A stretch of 64,000 nt of DNA from Angiostrongylus vasorum (Eukaryota > Nematoda > Chromadorea > Rhabditida > Metastrongylidae): contig JADANN010000466.1 of the NCBI GenBank assembly GCA_018806985.1, positions 1,116,001 to 1,180,000 on the forward strand. The letters run 5' to 3'. Below, one piece after another: positions 1 to 11,323 of the stretch. The notes below the pieces were generated by a model, which was not told where the DNA came from, did not search any database, and was given only the letters and a program-made list of their open reading frames with translations. Both the position numbers and the translations under genes were made by a program. How positions within the stretch are numbered: the stretch's first letter is position 1; the number at the start of each line of letters is the position of its first letter.

Positions 1-380
1 CTTCGTTTCGCCTGTCTCTCAGCTAGTCCTATCGATCTTTTGCCATCAGCAATCACTTGTCAATAGGGATTGATCTGGGGAGCCCAAATCGGCATTGAAC
101 TTGAAGTTAAGCTCTGGCTATAGTTATAATTACAATTTTAACTTGTTTTTTTTACTGCCTACTCATTTTAACGGCAGGCTATATATCATATATACAATCC
201 CGGTCTCCATTTATAGATATAGTCCGGAGTTTTGCAAATATCTGAGCATCATTAAAGTTTTTGTTTCGCAATATATACCCTACCGCTAAAAAGAGTAGGC
301 AGTAAATAATAAGTCAAAATTGAGATCATGAGATATTTGCAAAACTCCCTAACCGTAGGTGTTTGCGGTGGGAATCGAAT
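1..380 (-). repeat. Dispersed tRNA-headed repeat (family 3), rearranged copy
   Basis: Positions 1-70 are the inverse of 22,860-22,925, sharing the motif CTCAGCTAGT and CTTCGTTTCGCC. Positions 128-190 and 270-330 form a diverged inverted repeat around a motif resembling GAGTAGGCAGTAAATAATAA, which also occurs at 22,765-22,785. The family tail GTTTTGCAAATATCT occurs in plus orientation near 230 and in minus orientation near 333-350. Other copies lie at 1515-1615, 16,425-16,580, 21,080-21,310 and 22,690-22,996. No protein is evident, so it is non-autonomous or decayed. Confidence 0.5.
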
Positions 381-505
381 CCGCAATTACCCTTAAAAGG
401 CTTAAATTCGTCCGTCCTAAAACGTTACTTACTTACCTGGATACTTGAACGATCCGACTTTACGAGTTGTGCACACCCCAGCCCATTTGCCATTCGCTTC
501 TTTCA

Positions 506-702
506 CTCGCAGTCGTCGTCCATGGTGATGATTTTATTCGAGCATAGCGGGGAACCTCATGCCGTGTACAGCCGATGGACAATGGGCTGGTGGACGACAA
601 AGCGTACGCCGCCGACATTTCATGACGGGACCTTTTCTCCACTGATGACAAGGACCCCATGCTGTTTAGTCGGCGTATCTCGGTCTTCACTGTTTTTGTG
701 TC
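506..702 (-). pseudogene. RTE-type non-LTR retrotransposon endonuclease relic
   Basis: Read on the minus strand in one frame, this stretch gives VISGEKVPS, a stop, then NVGGVRFVVHQPIV, another stop, and a further open run. The NVGGVGFVVHP-like segment is typical of the apurinic endonuclease domain of RTE-clade LINEs common in nematodes; that is family knowledge recalled, not searched. Two in-frame stops and the lack of flanking reverse transcriptase mark it as a short dead fragment. The long plus-strand open frame over 363-950 is best explained as its antisense shadow. Confidence 0.45.
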
Positions 703-939
703 CTACAGAGCGATCACATGAAAGTTTATGTGATCTGCAGCCTCAAGAACGGCAGGAGGATCAGCGACTGAAGAAAACATCACTGTATTATATGTACAGT
801 GTAGGAAACAATCTCCATGGCGTGTCGTGCGTGTGTTCGTCAGATCCAGTGCCAGTGACGTCCTCGGCAACCAGAGATTTTGTGACCTCTCATGGGATGT
901 CTCACGTTCTTGATGTCGTAGACTGGAGCACCCAGTGTG

Positions 940-1070
940 CGGAGTACTGAGGCAGTCTTATTGCTGGTTGAGCAGTTTGATCCTCTCTGGAGTCCTGATT
1001 AACCTTGCAGGGGCGTGTCCAGGTCTTCACCACGATGTCGATCTGAGGGAACCTTTGATACTGGGATTAA
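940..1070 (-). repeat. Possible SINE body fragment
   Basis: The motif TTGCTGGTTGAG followed by a diverged TCTCTGGAGTCCTGA at 961-997 resembles the body of the minus-strand SINE at 4815-5170 (GCTGGTTGAGTCGATTCTCC, then TTGGAGTCCTGAG). No tRNA-like head is visible here. The match is short and could be a coincidence of low-complexity repeats. Confidence 0.3.
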
Positions 1071-1514
1071 ACCTGAAACGCTAGCCGACTGATTAATCAT
1101 ATCAAAGTTGAATGAACGTCGGTTCTCAAGAAATACCGAGTATTCGAGAACAGCTTAAGTCAAAGTCAAGTTAAAAAAAATAAGAGGAAATTTCGGTAGG
1201 TTTGCTCCGGTAACGATGTGCATAGAGTGACGATAGAATGGCATGCCTTGAAATTATCGTCAAACAGAATGGCATGCCTAAATGAAATAGGAAGTCACCG
1301 AATCAGACTCTAGAATAACTCATCGCCCTAGTAGACAACAGCACGTTGCAGTAATTTAGTTAACATTTATCCTATATAAAATGCAAAAGGTGATCAATGA
1401 ATCGGATGCGTGACGTAGGGCTGTGGCGAGCCAACCAGTCACGTAATTAATTCACTGCCGCTCTTTCTATCTCAGCCCTCACTTGTTCCACAAAACGTTC
1501 TATTGTTACCTAGT
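1070..1514. other. No gene seen
   Basis: No open frame of note. The only structure I see is a short direct repeat AGAATGGCATGCCT at about 1235 and 1266. Base composition is ordinary for the flank. Confidence 0.4.
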
Positions 1515-1615
1515 AGGTCAATAATATACCAGTGAGCCCTCGGAAAGGTCAGCCCCACTGCAAGCACCTGCGGTTCGCAGTTTTGCAATTATCTCAGTCT
1601 TATTGCGGTTGCATT
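1515..1615 (+). repeat. Family 3 dispersed repeat, 3' part
   Basis: Shares the order CCTCGGAAAGG, then CACCTGCGGTT, then ATCTCAGTCTTATTG with the better copies at 16,425-16,580 and 21,229-21,305. The tRNA-like head is missing or decayed. Confidence 0.45.
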
Positions 1616-3148
1616 CACAAACTGGTGTGTTTTGAATAAGGACGAAAACTCTAAATTCACCTGGATAAGCTTTCATGAATTTTTTCTAGATAGTCCATCA
1701 TTTCTAAATGACGCTCACTGCACGCATCGTCGAAACTTTTCTTCAAATTTAAAGATGACAATCTACGAAGGTCGAATGATCTGTAAAACTTCTCTGAATA
1801 GCATCACGTTTTTTTACCAAAGCTCTATGCTGATTCCATTGCTGCACCTCAAAAGCTTAAAGGTTAAAAGAAATAATACGGCGGACTATAATCATACTAA
1901 GATTTGAAATCCAGATTTAAAAACAAAACAAAGGCCCTTAGGAGATCAAAAAGTGTGAAGGAATCCGGATTACTGAGTGAAACGGAATCCATGGGCAGCT
2001 TCGTTGCATGATAACGAGCTGTATGGATTGGAGACATTGCTGCTACCCGCTGTATTAGCTGATGATTAGCACAATCAAATGTGGCACGTACTTTCTATAA
2101 CCGCCTACTCGTACCACATTTTGCGTATAGAAGTGGTGCTTTAGCTAGAAAGCTTTGACGTAGAAAGTAGAGCAATATCGCAGTAGGAAAATAAAACACT
2201 TTGCAACGCAGAATTGTGAACAACTTCGTAGAATTTCGACTTAACAACGAGTTAGATTTGGCGAACTGAGAGTACATTACGTCCAAAGTACGTGAATAAG
2301 GTTGTGGAGCTTCTCGTAAAAAGTAGGATGTACTTTGACGATAAGGAATACTGGGCAATATGCAACAGGCGATGAAGCATTTTTCCGCATTGGTATCTCA
2401 TAACGGTTTCCTCAAAGTGCTCGATATTAACCTGTGACAAGCGAGAAATACTTCTCCACTCGCTATAGTTAAAGCAGAGAAATTCCCGAGATTTGAAAAA
2501 CGCATATGAGCTTTTTTGAATGCTGTAGATAAGAGAGGTGATGTTCACCTCCAGACATGGTCAGCCTCTGCTTTTGTTGAAGCCCATACAATTGGGGTAG
2601 TACGCGAAACCTGCACTATCATCTTGAGCGACCATTGTCTGCAATAGGGACTGCTTTTTTCTTTCTAGTGAACGACAAGTGGAAAATAGTAGAACAGCAG
2701 AAGAATATGAGAGGATTTCTTTAACGATTCCGTTAATTGGATTACAGCAAGGCAAAACATAGAAACAAAAGGATTCAAAATTTGTCACTCCTAGGTTTTT
2801 TAGTTACGGAATCGAATCCTCTTCTCAAAAGGATACACAAACAGCTGTGAAATAAGGAATTCCGTGTAACAGTGGAGACCGGTTCGCTCAACATAACACG
2901 ACTCCATTACGCATTAGAATAGAAGGTGAATATTCCTTAGCGCTCACTTTGTATCCCATTTTGGCGTATTCCCATAAATCGTATGTGTAATTGTCGACGT
3001 AGTCAGGGCACACTTCCGTATTGTTTAAGTCGGGTATCAATGGAGGGAAGCCCTACCACGCCTCGGCTTCCTCCTTCGATCGACTTTCCTGAATTTTAAT
3101 TCTTTTTGACGTCACCAGGTGCCATCTTTATAATCTGTCGTAATGTTC
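1616..3148. other. AT-rich region with unrecognised short open frames
   Basis: Open frames occur at 1632-1907 (plus) and at 2095-2358, 2252-2548 and 2561-2788 (minus). The minus-strand ones are rich in hydrophobic and aromatic residues, and two of them overlap in different frames. That could reflect a frameshifted or spliced membrane-protein gene, or simply AT-rich noise. I recognise no family motif and see no convincing splice-site pair, so I do not call a gene. Confidence 0.25.
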
Positions 3149-3149
3149 A

Positions 3150-3320
3150 TTCGACATATTTATTTATATGATCTTATAAACTGATCGACTTTAGCTGATG
3201 CGATGTTGGTATAGTTCTTCGTTGTCGTTGTCGTTATTGTTGGTGTTGTTGGTCGATGGCTGACGTTTCGGCGATTTCGCCTTTCTCAGAGCCGTGATGT
3301 TAAGAGTGGGACTCCCAAAA
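3150..3320 (-). repeat. PLE-like terminal repeat, inverted copy
   Basis: Minus-strand copy of the element seen at 6860-7110. It has the hairpin motif (GGCG-AAAT-CGCC between CTGAGAA and GAAACGTCAG at 3261-3289), a CAA/CAG-rich tract, and the conserved tail ending in ATAAATAAATATGTC. It meets the plus-strand copy at 3322-3425 head to head, so arms 3177-3258 and 3324-3402 can form a large hairpin. Confidence 0.55.
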
Positions 3321-3321
3321 G

Positions 3322-3425
3322 CAAACAACAGCAACAACAACAACAACGACAACGAAGACCTATACCAACCTCGCATCAGCTAAAAAAGACCAGTTTATAA
3401 GACCATATAAATAAATATATCAACT
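3322..3425 (+). repeat. PLE-like terminal repeat, partial
   Basis: Begins in the CAA-rich tract, lacks the GAAACGTCA hairpin, and runs through CTCGCATCAGCTAAAAAAGA to the AAATAAATATATCAA tail. It marks the left edge of the 3.69-kb duplication. Confidence 0.55.
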
Positions 3426-3566
3426 ATCTACCCCGAGGTTTCATAGAAAATCGGTCTTTTGAGTTATTTCCATTCGACATTTTAGAGACATCTAACTAAG
3501 TATGCACTGATCGTGAATAAAACGATTCGTGCAAATGATTTCTACATTGTAAGGATCCTCTAAGTT

Positions 3567-3915
3567 TGGCGGGTAGCCCAGCGGTAGCGATGCCATTCAT
3601 CGCGAGCGCGATATTGGTCTCGACCCCTTACAAGCTCACCAGGCCTCTCATCCCTCCGGAGTCGGGAAATTGCTTGCAGACTTCTCTGGAAACAGTTCGT
3701 TCTTTGCAGTACAAGTGGATGCATTCTAGCCCGACTGTATCACGACTCCAGCGACAATCGACTAGACCAGCTTTTAACAACATTCATAAAGGAGACAACA
3801 ATCCTCAAGAAGTCCCCAACCCACACATTAAAAGTTGGAGCACCTTCGTTGATAATGATTGTGAGGAAACGAATCGAGTGCAAAAACGACTAGGGTCTAC
3901 ACAGAAGATGTGAAG
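3567..3915 (+). repeat. tRNA-derived SINE (family 1)
   Basis: The head has an A-box-like TAGCCCAGCGGTAGCG and a B-box-like GGTCTCGACCCC, about 35 bases apart. The body has CTCTCATCCCTCCGGAGTCG and is shared with the copies at 4815-5170 and 14,760-15,030. The body is open for about 115 codons, but it is a SINE and that frame is not a gene. Confidence 0.65.
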
Positions 3916-4814
3916 CTAGGTCGCGTAGGATGAAATTAACAAACTATTCGGAATATTCAGTGCAGACCAACCGAACGCAAGAACAAATCCGTTCGGTCGA
4001 CTGTTATCGCCAACTTTGTTAAGGAATTCCATTTGGACTCCACCGATGCTCTTCAGATGTTCAAGCGTTTTGGGAAGCGATCTAAAGTGTTTCAAAAACT
4101 GAACTAGTTCGTGACGAATGTTGGAAACACATATTAGAATATCTACTCCACAAAAACAATAAGTGGACTGCAGTTGGACGAGGGAATCGGAGCAAAACTT
4201 TGCCTAGTTAGTGTTGTTGACAGTACCTCTTAGCCATAAATGAAGAAGTTGAGTCGATAATGAAAATGAAGACGTCGGGCCTCGAAATATTATGAGAGTC
4301 TCTAAAAAGAGAATGGAGACATCGAAACCAGAACGTTGACTAATATCTTCCATAAATTTCTAATGGAAATGACCGTATGCCACATGAGAATAGATTTCCT
4401 ACTCATCGATTGATTGTGGAAATGTGCTCTGTGCCCCTTTTTGGTTCGTATATTTGTGTGTGAAGAAATGCTTCAACTGTCTCATTTTGGTTACAACTGG
4501 TCTCGACGATATCACATTCGAATAAATTCGATGATGGAAGGTTGATCCACGTCCCTTCGGTGTAGTTGCGATCGTTGTAGTGAAAAATGCACCTGAATAT
4601 AATGATCGATGAGTATGTTGATTGTTAAACTCTTTAAAGTTTTTTGGTTAACGTAACACCACTGAGAGGTCATATTAGAAAAGCTGAGCTACACTCAAAA
4701 GCAAAAAACCTTTTCTTTCTCGTTGCTACGTTGAAAGTTCTTAGGCGCTTGCACACTAAATGTTCATATCTTACTGGACATCTTTTTTTCATTTTATTTT
4801 CTATCTCGTTTGAT

Positions 4815-5170
4815 TCGTCTTCATGTCTGCTGTGGAAATCGCAGCACTTCTCAAATTCGATTCGTTTACTCTCATCCGTTGTCCACGAAGGACTTGCAAG
4901 TTTTTACGTGTGGCTTCGGTTGCTGGTTGAGGATTTCCATTTCATCTTGAATGTTGTAGAATGCTGGTTGAGTCGATTCTCCTTGGAGTCCTGAGATAGC
5001 CGGACTGGAGCGTTCCCAATTGGATTGCAGAAAGTGGCTTTTTTCCCCAGACAGGTCCGGCACCAATTTCCCGACCCCGGAGGGATGAGAGATTGGTTGG
5101 TCGGAAGCGGAATCGAACTAGCACCATGCTCATGATGATGGACATCACTACCACTGTGCTATCCGCCCCT
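4815..5170 (-). repeat. tRNA-derived SINE (family 1), minus strand
   Basis: Reverse complement gives a head with GGATAGCACAGTGGTAGTGA (A box) and GTTCGATTCC (a canonical B box). The body has TCATCCCTCCGGGGTCGG, and the tail matches the plus-strand copy. This is the best-preserved Pol III promoter among the SINEs here. Confidence 0.7.
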
Positions 5171-5896
5171 TATTGGATATCAGCGTCCATAATTTCTGCT
5201 TTACTGGTATCTGGTGACATGGGTAAGCTTGCCAAGTTTCTTTTACCGTAAGGTTTAAGATATTAGTGCTCGCCTCCGTTATCGTAGTCTTTCACCATAT
5301 CTTGTAGATCAGAAGTACATATCTTGCCATTGGTTGCTACCCTTGAAAGCTTCACTTTCTGGTTCTAGTTAATTCCTAGCAAGACTTTCAAATGAAGATC
5401 TCCTTTTACGTCAAACTTTCTAACGATGAAACAGGGAGGCATGCGACGGCTGCGTAGAACTCAAAAAGTCTAGAGACTATTTTTTTAAAAAAATAAGGTG
5501 TTAAGAATGACATTGCTTTTTTAAAACATTTAATCCATTTTTTTTGTATTTATGCTATAGTCTGTCATTTAAAACACAAAAAGTGATGTAAACAAAAACA
5601 TGTGAACAGTTCTTCGCAGAGGTTTTAATTCATTTTTTCTGCGGTTACCTCGCCTGACAATTATAGTCCTTCGCCTTCTCCTTGACAAGAACCTGAGCAT
5701 CAACCAATTCAGTGAACGGCTCGTAGACGGTACAGTTCTAAATCAACACAACGCAATCTATAACAATTGCGGAATACTACGACGTCTCCGGTCGTCTTAA
5801 TTGCCGATACCAAATTAGTCAAATCCACCAGCAAACAGGCTCTATGTTCAGCCTACTGGCGATGTTCATTTTTACTGAACTTCCTTTTTTTAACTC

Positions 5897-6229
5897 TTAC
5901 AATGGAATACTTCCCACTTCCTTCGGATTGTAGCCGGGATGATGAAACTTCAACAGCTCTGGATCCAAGTGATTGTATAAGACAAGAGGGCACGTGTCAA
6001 ACATGGAGTTGCCATAAATCGGGAAACTAACGAGTAAAACGATGTTTCTGTACGCTAAAAAGGATTCAAAAATGAGAGGACCCACATTTAAAATCCATGA
6101 GGCCCACGTTGTAAATGAAATTACAAAGAAATGACCTGTTTCTAAATCCGCGACGTAAAATGCAATCATGACGAAACAACAAGCGAAACAGGTAAATAGG
6201 AAACGACCGATGTGCATTTCCTGAAACAA
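5897..6229 (-). CDS. Hypothetical membrane-type open frame, copy 1 (doubtful)
   Basis: This 110-residue minus-strand frame has hydrophobic stretches FLFTCFACCFVMIAFYV, FFVISFTTWASWILN and IVLLVSFPIYG, so it could encode two or three membrane segments. I recognise no family. It lies between SINEs with no clear splice sites. Upstream of residue 1 the frame differs from the duplicate at 9584-9976 because of indels at about 6222-6300. It may be an exon of an unknown multi-pass protein, a retroelement remnant, or chance. Confidence 0.2.
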   Translation of the reverse strand: MFQEMHIGRFLFTCFACCFVMIAFYVADLETGHFFVISFTTWASWILNVGPLIFESFLAYRNIVLLVSFPIYGNSMFDTCPLVLYNHLDPELLKFHHPGYNPKEVGSIPL

Positions 6230-6859
6230 GGAGAACTGGATAAGTTTGACAGTGAGGAGGCCAAAATGTTCTCGACAATGTTAAGCATCCTTTCGTTTTT
6301 TAGCATAACAAAGGTGTTCTCACTATAGCGACACTTTAAGCTTTGCAAAAGACCACCTTAAATTGAAAAGTGATTTGAAAAAGAAAGCATCAGCAATGGA
6401 GGAAGAAATTCTCGGACGAAAGGCAAATGATTCATGAATCAACGGCTCTTTCGAAATCAACTCATTTGCTGAAAGTCCTGGCAAACAACTGGTTTACAGG
6501 AAGGCCGCTAGAAAGTAGTTCATCGCCAGGCCTCAATAGATCCCACACGATAAGCACGCGAAAAATTTCGTCTCTAACTGTTCAAAAACATGAAGTGTGC
6601 CGAATTCGCAGTGTATAGTAATTTTGTGCGAATGAACAAACTTCCGACGAGATTCAAGTGGGCAAAATCCAGTATAAGCGAAGGCGCTGTGTATGCTTCG
6701 CTCAAGATAGTGAATTTATCACTATGCGCTACAAAAAATACAGTTATGAGTAAATGTGTACGACGGCAAAGCATTAAGCACTACATGTCGATGTTTGCTC
6801 TCCAAAAACACTGGAAATATTGTGGTAGCAAAAGTTTTGTACTATTTCCTTCCCATTTG

Positions 6860-7110
6860 TTTTTTTTATGTTAACAAGCAAATTATTCCAAAAGACCGAC
6901 TTTTTATAAAATTCGGCATAGATAGTTTAGAGTCCCACTCGCAACATCACTGCTCTGAGGAAGGCGAAATCGCCGAAACGTCAACTATCGACCAACAAGA
7001 ACAACAGCAACAACAACAACAACAACAACGACAACGACAACGAAGACCTATACCAACCTCGCATCAGCTAAAAAAGACCAGTTTATAAGATCATATAAAT
7101 AAATATATCA
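6860..7110 (+). repeat. PLE-like terminal repeat with HHR-like motif
   Basis: The order is TTAACAAGCAAATTATTCC, a divergent leader, then the hairpin motif at 6955-6983 (CTGAGGA, A, GGCG-AAAT-CGCC, GAAACGTCA). A (CAA)n/CAG/CGA tract, CTCGCATCAGC and the AAATAAATATATCAA tail follow. The same order recurs at 10,550 and 10,985. The motif resembles the one at the ends of the Penelope-like relic at 21.3-22.7 kb, hence the name. Confidence 0.6.
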
Positions 7111-7253
7111 ACTATCTACCCCGAGGTTTATAGAAAATCGGTCTTTTGAGTTATTTCCATTCGACATTTTAGAGACATCTAACTAAGTATGCACTGATCG
7201 TGAATAAAACGATTCGTGCAAATGATTTCTACATTGTAAGGATCCTCTAAGTT

Positions 7254-7602
7254 TGGCGGGTAGCCCAGCGGTAGCGATGCCATTCATCGCGAGCGCGATA
7301 TTGGTTCGACCCCTTACAAGCTCATCAGGCCTCTCATCCCTCCGGAGTCGGGAAATTGCTTCCAGACTTCTCCGGAAACAGTTCGTTCTTTGCAGTACAA
7401 GTGGATGCATTCTAGCCCGACTGTATCACGACTCCAGCGACAATCGACTAGACCAGCTTTTAACAACATTCATAAAGGAGACAACAATCCTCAAGAAGTC
7501 CCCAACCCACACGTTAAAAGTTGGAGCACCTTCGTTGATAATGATTGTGAGGAAACGAATCGAGTGCAAAAACGACTAGGGTCTACACAGAAGATGTGAA
7601 GC
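7254..7602 (+). repeat. tRNA-derived SINE (family 1), duplicated copy
   Basis: Counterpart of the SINE at 3567-3915 in the second 3.69-kb unit. Its B box GGTTCGACCCC lacks the extra base of copy 1. Confidence 0.65.
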
Positions 7603-8496
7603 TAGGTCGCGTAGGATGAAATTAACAAACTATTCGGAATATTCAGTGCAGACCAACCGAACGCAAGAACAAATCCGTTCGGTCGACTGTTATCGCCAAC
7701 TTTGTTAAGGAATTCCATTTGGACTCCACCGATGCTCTTCAGATGTTCAAGCGTTTTGGGAAGCGATCTAAAGTGTTTCAAAACTGAACTAGTTCGTGAC
7801 GAATGTTGGAAACACATATTAGAATATCTACTCCACAAAAACAATAAGTGGACTGCAGTTGGACGAGGGAATCGGAGCAAAACTTTGCCTAGTTAGTGTT
7901 GTTGACAGTACCTCTTAGCCATAAATGAAGAAGTTGAGTCGATAATGAAAATGAAGACGTCGGGCCTCGAAATATTATGAGAGTCTCTAAAAAGAGAATG
8001 GAGACATCGAAACCAGAACGTTGACTAATATCTTCCATAAATTTCTAATGGAAATGACCGTATGCCACATGAGAATAGATTTCCTACTCATCGATTGATT
8101 GTGGAAATGTGCTCTGTGCCCCTTTTGGTTCGTATATTTGTGTGTGAAGAAATGCTTCAACTGTCTCATTTTGGTTACAACTGGTCTCGACGATATCACA
8201 TTCGAATAAATTCGATGATGGAAGGTTGATCCATGTCCCTTCGGTGTAGTTGCGATCGTTGTAGTGAAAATGCACCTGAATATAATGATCGATGAGTATG
8301 TTGATTGTTAAACTCTTTTAAAGTTTTTTGGTTAACGTAACACCACTGAGAGGTCATATTAGAAAAGCTGAGCTACACTCAAAAGCAAAAAACCTTTTTC
8401 TTTCTCGTTGCTACGTTGAAAGTTCTTAGGCGCTTGCACACTAAATGTTCATATCTTACTGGACATCTTTTTTTTCATTTTATTTTCTATCTCGTT

Positions 8497-8857
8497 TGAT
8501 TCGTCTTCATGTCTGCTGTGGAAATCGCAGCACTTCTCAAATTCGATTCGTTTACTCTCATCCGTTGTCCACGAAGGACTTGCAAGTTTTTACGTGTGGC
8601 TTCGGTTGCTGGTTGAGGATTTCCATTTCATCTTGAATGTTGTAGAATGCTGGTTGAGTCGATTCTCCTTGGAGTCCTGAGATAGCCGGACTGGAGCGTT
8701 CCCAATTGGATTGCAGAAAGTGGCTTTTTCCCCAGACAGGTCCGGCACCAATTTCCCGACCCCCGGAGGGATGAGAGATTGGTTGGTCGGAAGCGGAATC
8801 GAACTAGCACCATGCTCATGATGATGGACATCACTACCACTGTGCTATCCGCCCCTT
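8497..8857 (-). repeat. tRNA-derived SINE (family 1), duplicated minus copy
   Basis: Counterpart of 4815-5170 in the second 3.69-kb unit, with the same A and B boxes and a few homopolymer differences. Confidence 0.7.
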
Positions 8858-9583
8858 ATTGGATATCAGCGTCCATAATTTCTGCTTTACTGGTATCTGG
8901 TGACATGGGTAAGCTTGCCAAGTTTCTTTTACCGTAAGGTTTAAGATATTAGTGCTCGCCTCCGTTATCGTAGTCTTTCACCATATCTTGTAGATCAGAA
9001 GTACATATCTTGCCATTGGTTGCTACCCTTGAAAGCTTCACTTTCTGGTTCTAGTTAATTCCTAGCAAGACTTTCAAATGAAGATCTCCTTTTACGTCAA
9101 ACTTTCTAACGATGAAACAGGGAGGCATGCGACGGCTGCGTAGAACTCAAAAAAGTCTAGAGACTATTTTTTAAAAAAATAAGGTGTTAAGAATGACATT
9201 GCTTTTTAAAAACATTTAATCCATTTTTTTGTATTTATGCTATAGTCTGTCATTTAAAACACAAAAAAGTGATGTAAACAAAAACATGTGAACAGTTCTT
9301 CGCAGAGGTTTTAATTCATTTTTTCTGCGGTTACCTCGCCTGACAATTATAGTCCTTCGCCTTCTCCTTGACAAGAACCTGAGCATCAACCAATTCAGTG
9401 AACGGCTCGTAGACGGTACAGTTCTAAATCAACACAACGCAATCTATAACAATTGCGGAATACTACGACGTCTCCGGTCGTCTTAATTGCCGATACCAAA
9501 TTAGTCAAATCCACCAGCAAACAGGCTCTATGTTCAGCCTACTGGCGATGTTCATTTTTACTGAACTTCCTTTTTTTTAACTC

Positions 9584-9976
9584 TTACAATGGAATACTTC
9601 CCACTTCCTTCGGATTGTAGCCGGGATGATGAAACTTCAACAGCTCTGGATCCAAGTGATTGTATAAGACAAGAGGGCACGTGTCAAACATGGAGTTGCC
9701 ATAAATCGGGAAACTAACGAGTAAAACGATGTTTCTGTACGCTAAAAAGGATTCAAAAATGAGAGGACCCACATTTAAAATCCATGAGGCCCACGTTGTA
9801 AATGAAATTACAAAGAAATGACCTGTTTCTAAATCCGCGACGTAAAATGCAATCATGACGAAACAACAAGCGAAACAGGTAAATAGGAAACGACCGATGT
9901 GCATTTTCTGAAACAAGGAGAACTGGATAAGTTTGACAGTGAGGGAGGCCAAAATGTTCTCGACAATGTTAAGCAT
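9584..9976 (-). CDS. Hypothetical membrane-type open frame, copy 2 (doubtful)
   Basis: Duplicate of 5897-6229, extended at the N-terminus to 130 residues because indels keep the frame open (start MLNIVENILASL). The same three hydrophobic stretches follow, and the C-terminus is LKFHHPGYNPKEVGSIPL. The differing N-termini of two near-identical copies argue that at least one carries a sequence error or frameshift. Confidence 0.22.
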   Translation of the reverse strand: MLNIVENILASLTVKLIQFSLFQKMHIGRFLFTCFACCFVMIAFYVADLETGHFFVISFTTWASWILNVGPLIFESFLAYRNIVLLVSFPIYGNSMFDTCPLVLYNHLDPELLKFHHPGYNPKEVGSIPL

Positions 9977-10549
9977 CCTTTCGTTTTTAGCATAACAAAG
10001 GTGTTCTCACTATAGCGACACTTTAAGCTTTGCAAAAGACCACCTTAAATTGAAAAGTGATTTGAAAAAGAAAGCATCAGCAATGGAGGAAGAAATTCTC
10101 GGACGAAAGGCAAATGATTCATGAATCAACGGCTCTTTCGAAATCAACTCATTTGCTGAAAGTCCTGGCAAACAACTGGTTTACAGGAAGGCCGCTAGAA
10201 AGTAGTTCATCGCCAGGCCCTCAATAGATCCCACACGATAAGCACGCGAAAAAATTTCGTCTCTAACTGTTCAAAAAACATGAAGTGTGCCGAATTCGCA
10301 GTGTATAGTAATTTTGTGCGAATGAACAAACTTCCGACGAGATTCAAGTGGGCAAAATCCAGTATAAGCGAAGGCGCTGTGTATGCTTCGCTCAAGATAG
10401 TGAATTTATCACTATGCGCTAAAAAAATACAGTTATGAGTAAAATGTGTACGACGGCAAAGCATTAAGCACTACATGTCGATGTTTGCTCTCCAAAAACA
10501 CTGGAAATATTGTGGTAGCAAAAGTTTTGTACTATTTCCTTCCCATTTG

Positions 10550-10775
10550 TTTTTTTTTATGTTAACAAGCAAATTATTCCAAAAGACCGACTTTTTATAA
10601 AATTCGGCATAGATAGTTTAGAGTCCCACTCGCAACATCACGGCTCTGAGGAAGGCGAAATCGCCGAAACGTCAACTATCGACCAACAAGAACAACAGCA
10701 ACAACAACAACAACAACAACGACAACGACAACGAAGACCTATACCGACCTCGCACCAGCTAAAGAAGATCAGTTT
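10550..10775 (+). repeat. PLE-like terminal repeat, third copy
   Basis: Has the same leader, hairpin motif (10,646-10,674) and CAA tract as 6860-7110. It departs from the others after ACCAGCTAAAGAAGATCAG, at the right edge of the 3.69-kb duplication. Confidence 0.6.
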
Positions 10776-10984
10776 ATCCCACTGATCAGGTTTTGGTATG
10801 TCAAATGGACGAATGAAATTTGAGGCTGGCCATTCAAATTACCTAATATTAATTGGATTTCAGGTTATGCAGAGTATATAGATGGTACTGGTACGTTAGG
10901 ATTGGCATATATTCAAAAGCGATCTATCTTATCAATAGATCCTTAGCACGTTGAACGCTATCTGACGCAAAGGATCCGTTGGCT
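10776..10984. other. No gene seen
   Basis: A short segment between two terminal-repeat copies. I see no open frame or recognisable motif. Confidence 0.4.
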
Positions 10985-11250
10985 ATGATATGTGGTTAAA
11001 AACATGTTAACAAGCAAATTATTCCAAAAAGACCGACTTTCTATAAACCTCGGCATAGGTAGTTTAGAGTACCACTCGTAACATCACGGCTCTGAAGGAA
11101 GGCGAAATCGCCGAAACGTCAGCCATCGACCAACGACAACAACAGCAACAACAACAACAACAACAACAACGACAACGACAACGAAGACCTATACCAACCT
11201 CGCACCAGCTAAAGAAGACCAGTTTATAAAATCATATAAATAAATATATC
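10985..11250 (+). repeat. PLE-like terminal repeat, fourth copy
   Basis: More diverged copy. The hairpin motif at 11,092-11,121 has one extra A (CTGAAGGA) before GGCG-AAAT-CGCC. The CAA tract and AAATAAATATATCAA tail are present. Confidence 0.6.
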
Positions 11251-11323
11251 AAACAAATTACGCTTTGAGCTAGATAAAATTAATAAACCCAGTTACTGCA
11301 TTCTATTACGAACAAACACCTAA

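Larger units (their letters stand above)
3353..7040. repeat. 3.69-kb tandem duplication, copy 1
   Basis: The marker CGAAGACCTATACCAACC starts at 3353, 7041 and 10,732, giving offsets of 3688 and 3691. Between the markers the two copies run in parallel, differing mainly by single-base homopolymer indels (for example GAGGTTTCATAG versus GAGGTTTATAG) and few substitutions. Contents are one plus-strand SINE, one minus-strand SINE, an unrecognised minus-strand open frame and the terminal repeat. The duplication is either recent or an assembly artefact. Confidence 0.85.
7041..10731. repeat. 3.69-kb tandem duplication, copy 2
   Basis: Second copy of the segment starting at 3353. Its right edge again lies in a PLE-like terminal repeat. 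The SINE B box is uninterrupted here (GGTTCGACCCC near 7303) while copy 1 has one extra base (GGTCTCGACCCC). Confidence 0.85.

Noticed and set aside
363..950. A 195-residue plus-strand open frame as a gene
   Set aside because: The opposite strand carries an RTE endonuclease-like reading with stops, and the plus-strand product has no domain features.
3566..3913. A 115-residue open frame starting MAGSPAVAMPF, and its repeat at 7253
   Set aside because: It lies wholly within a tRNA-headed SINE whose A and B boxes explain the sequence.
6980..7040. Polyglutamine-coding tract from the CAA/CAG run
   Set aside because: The tract sits inside a repeated non-coding terminal repeat present in both orientations and is not part of a conserved frame.
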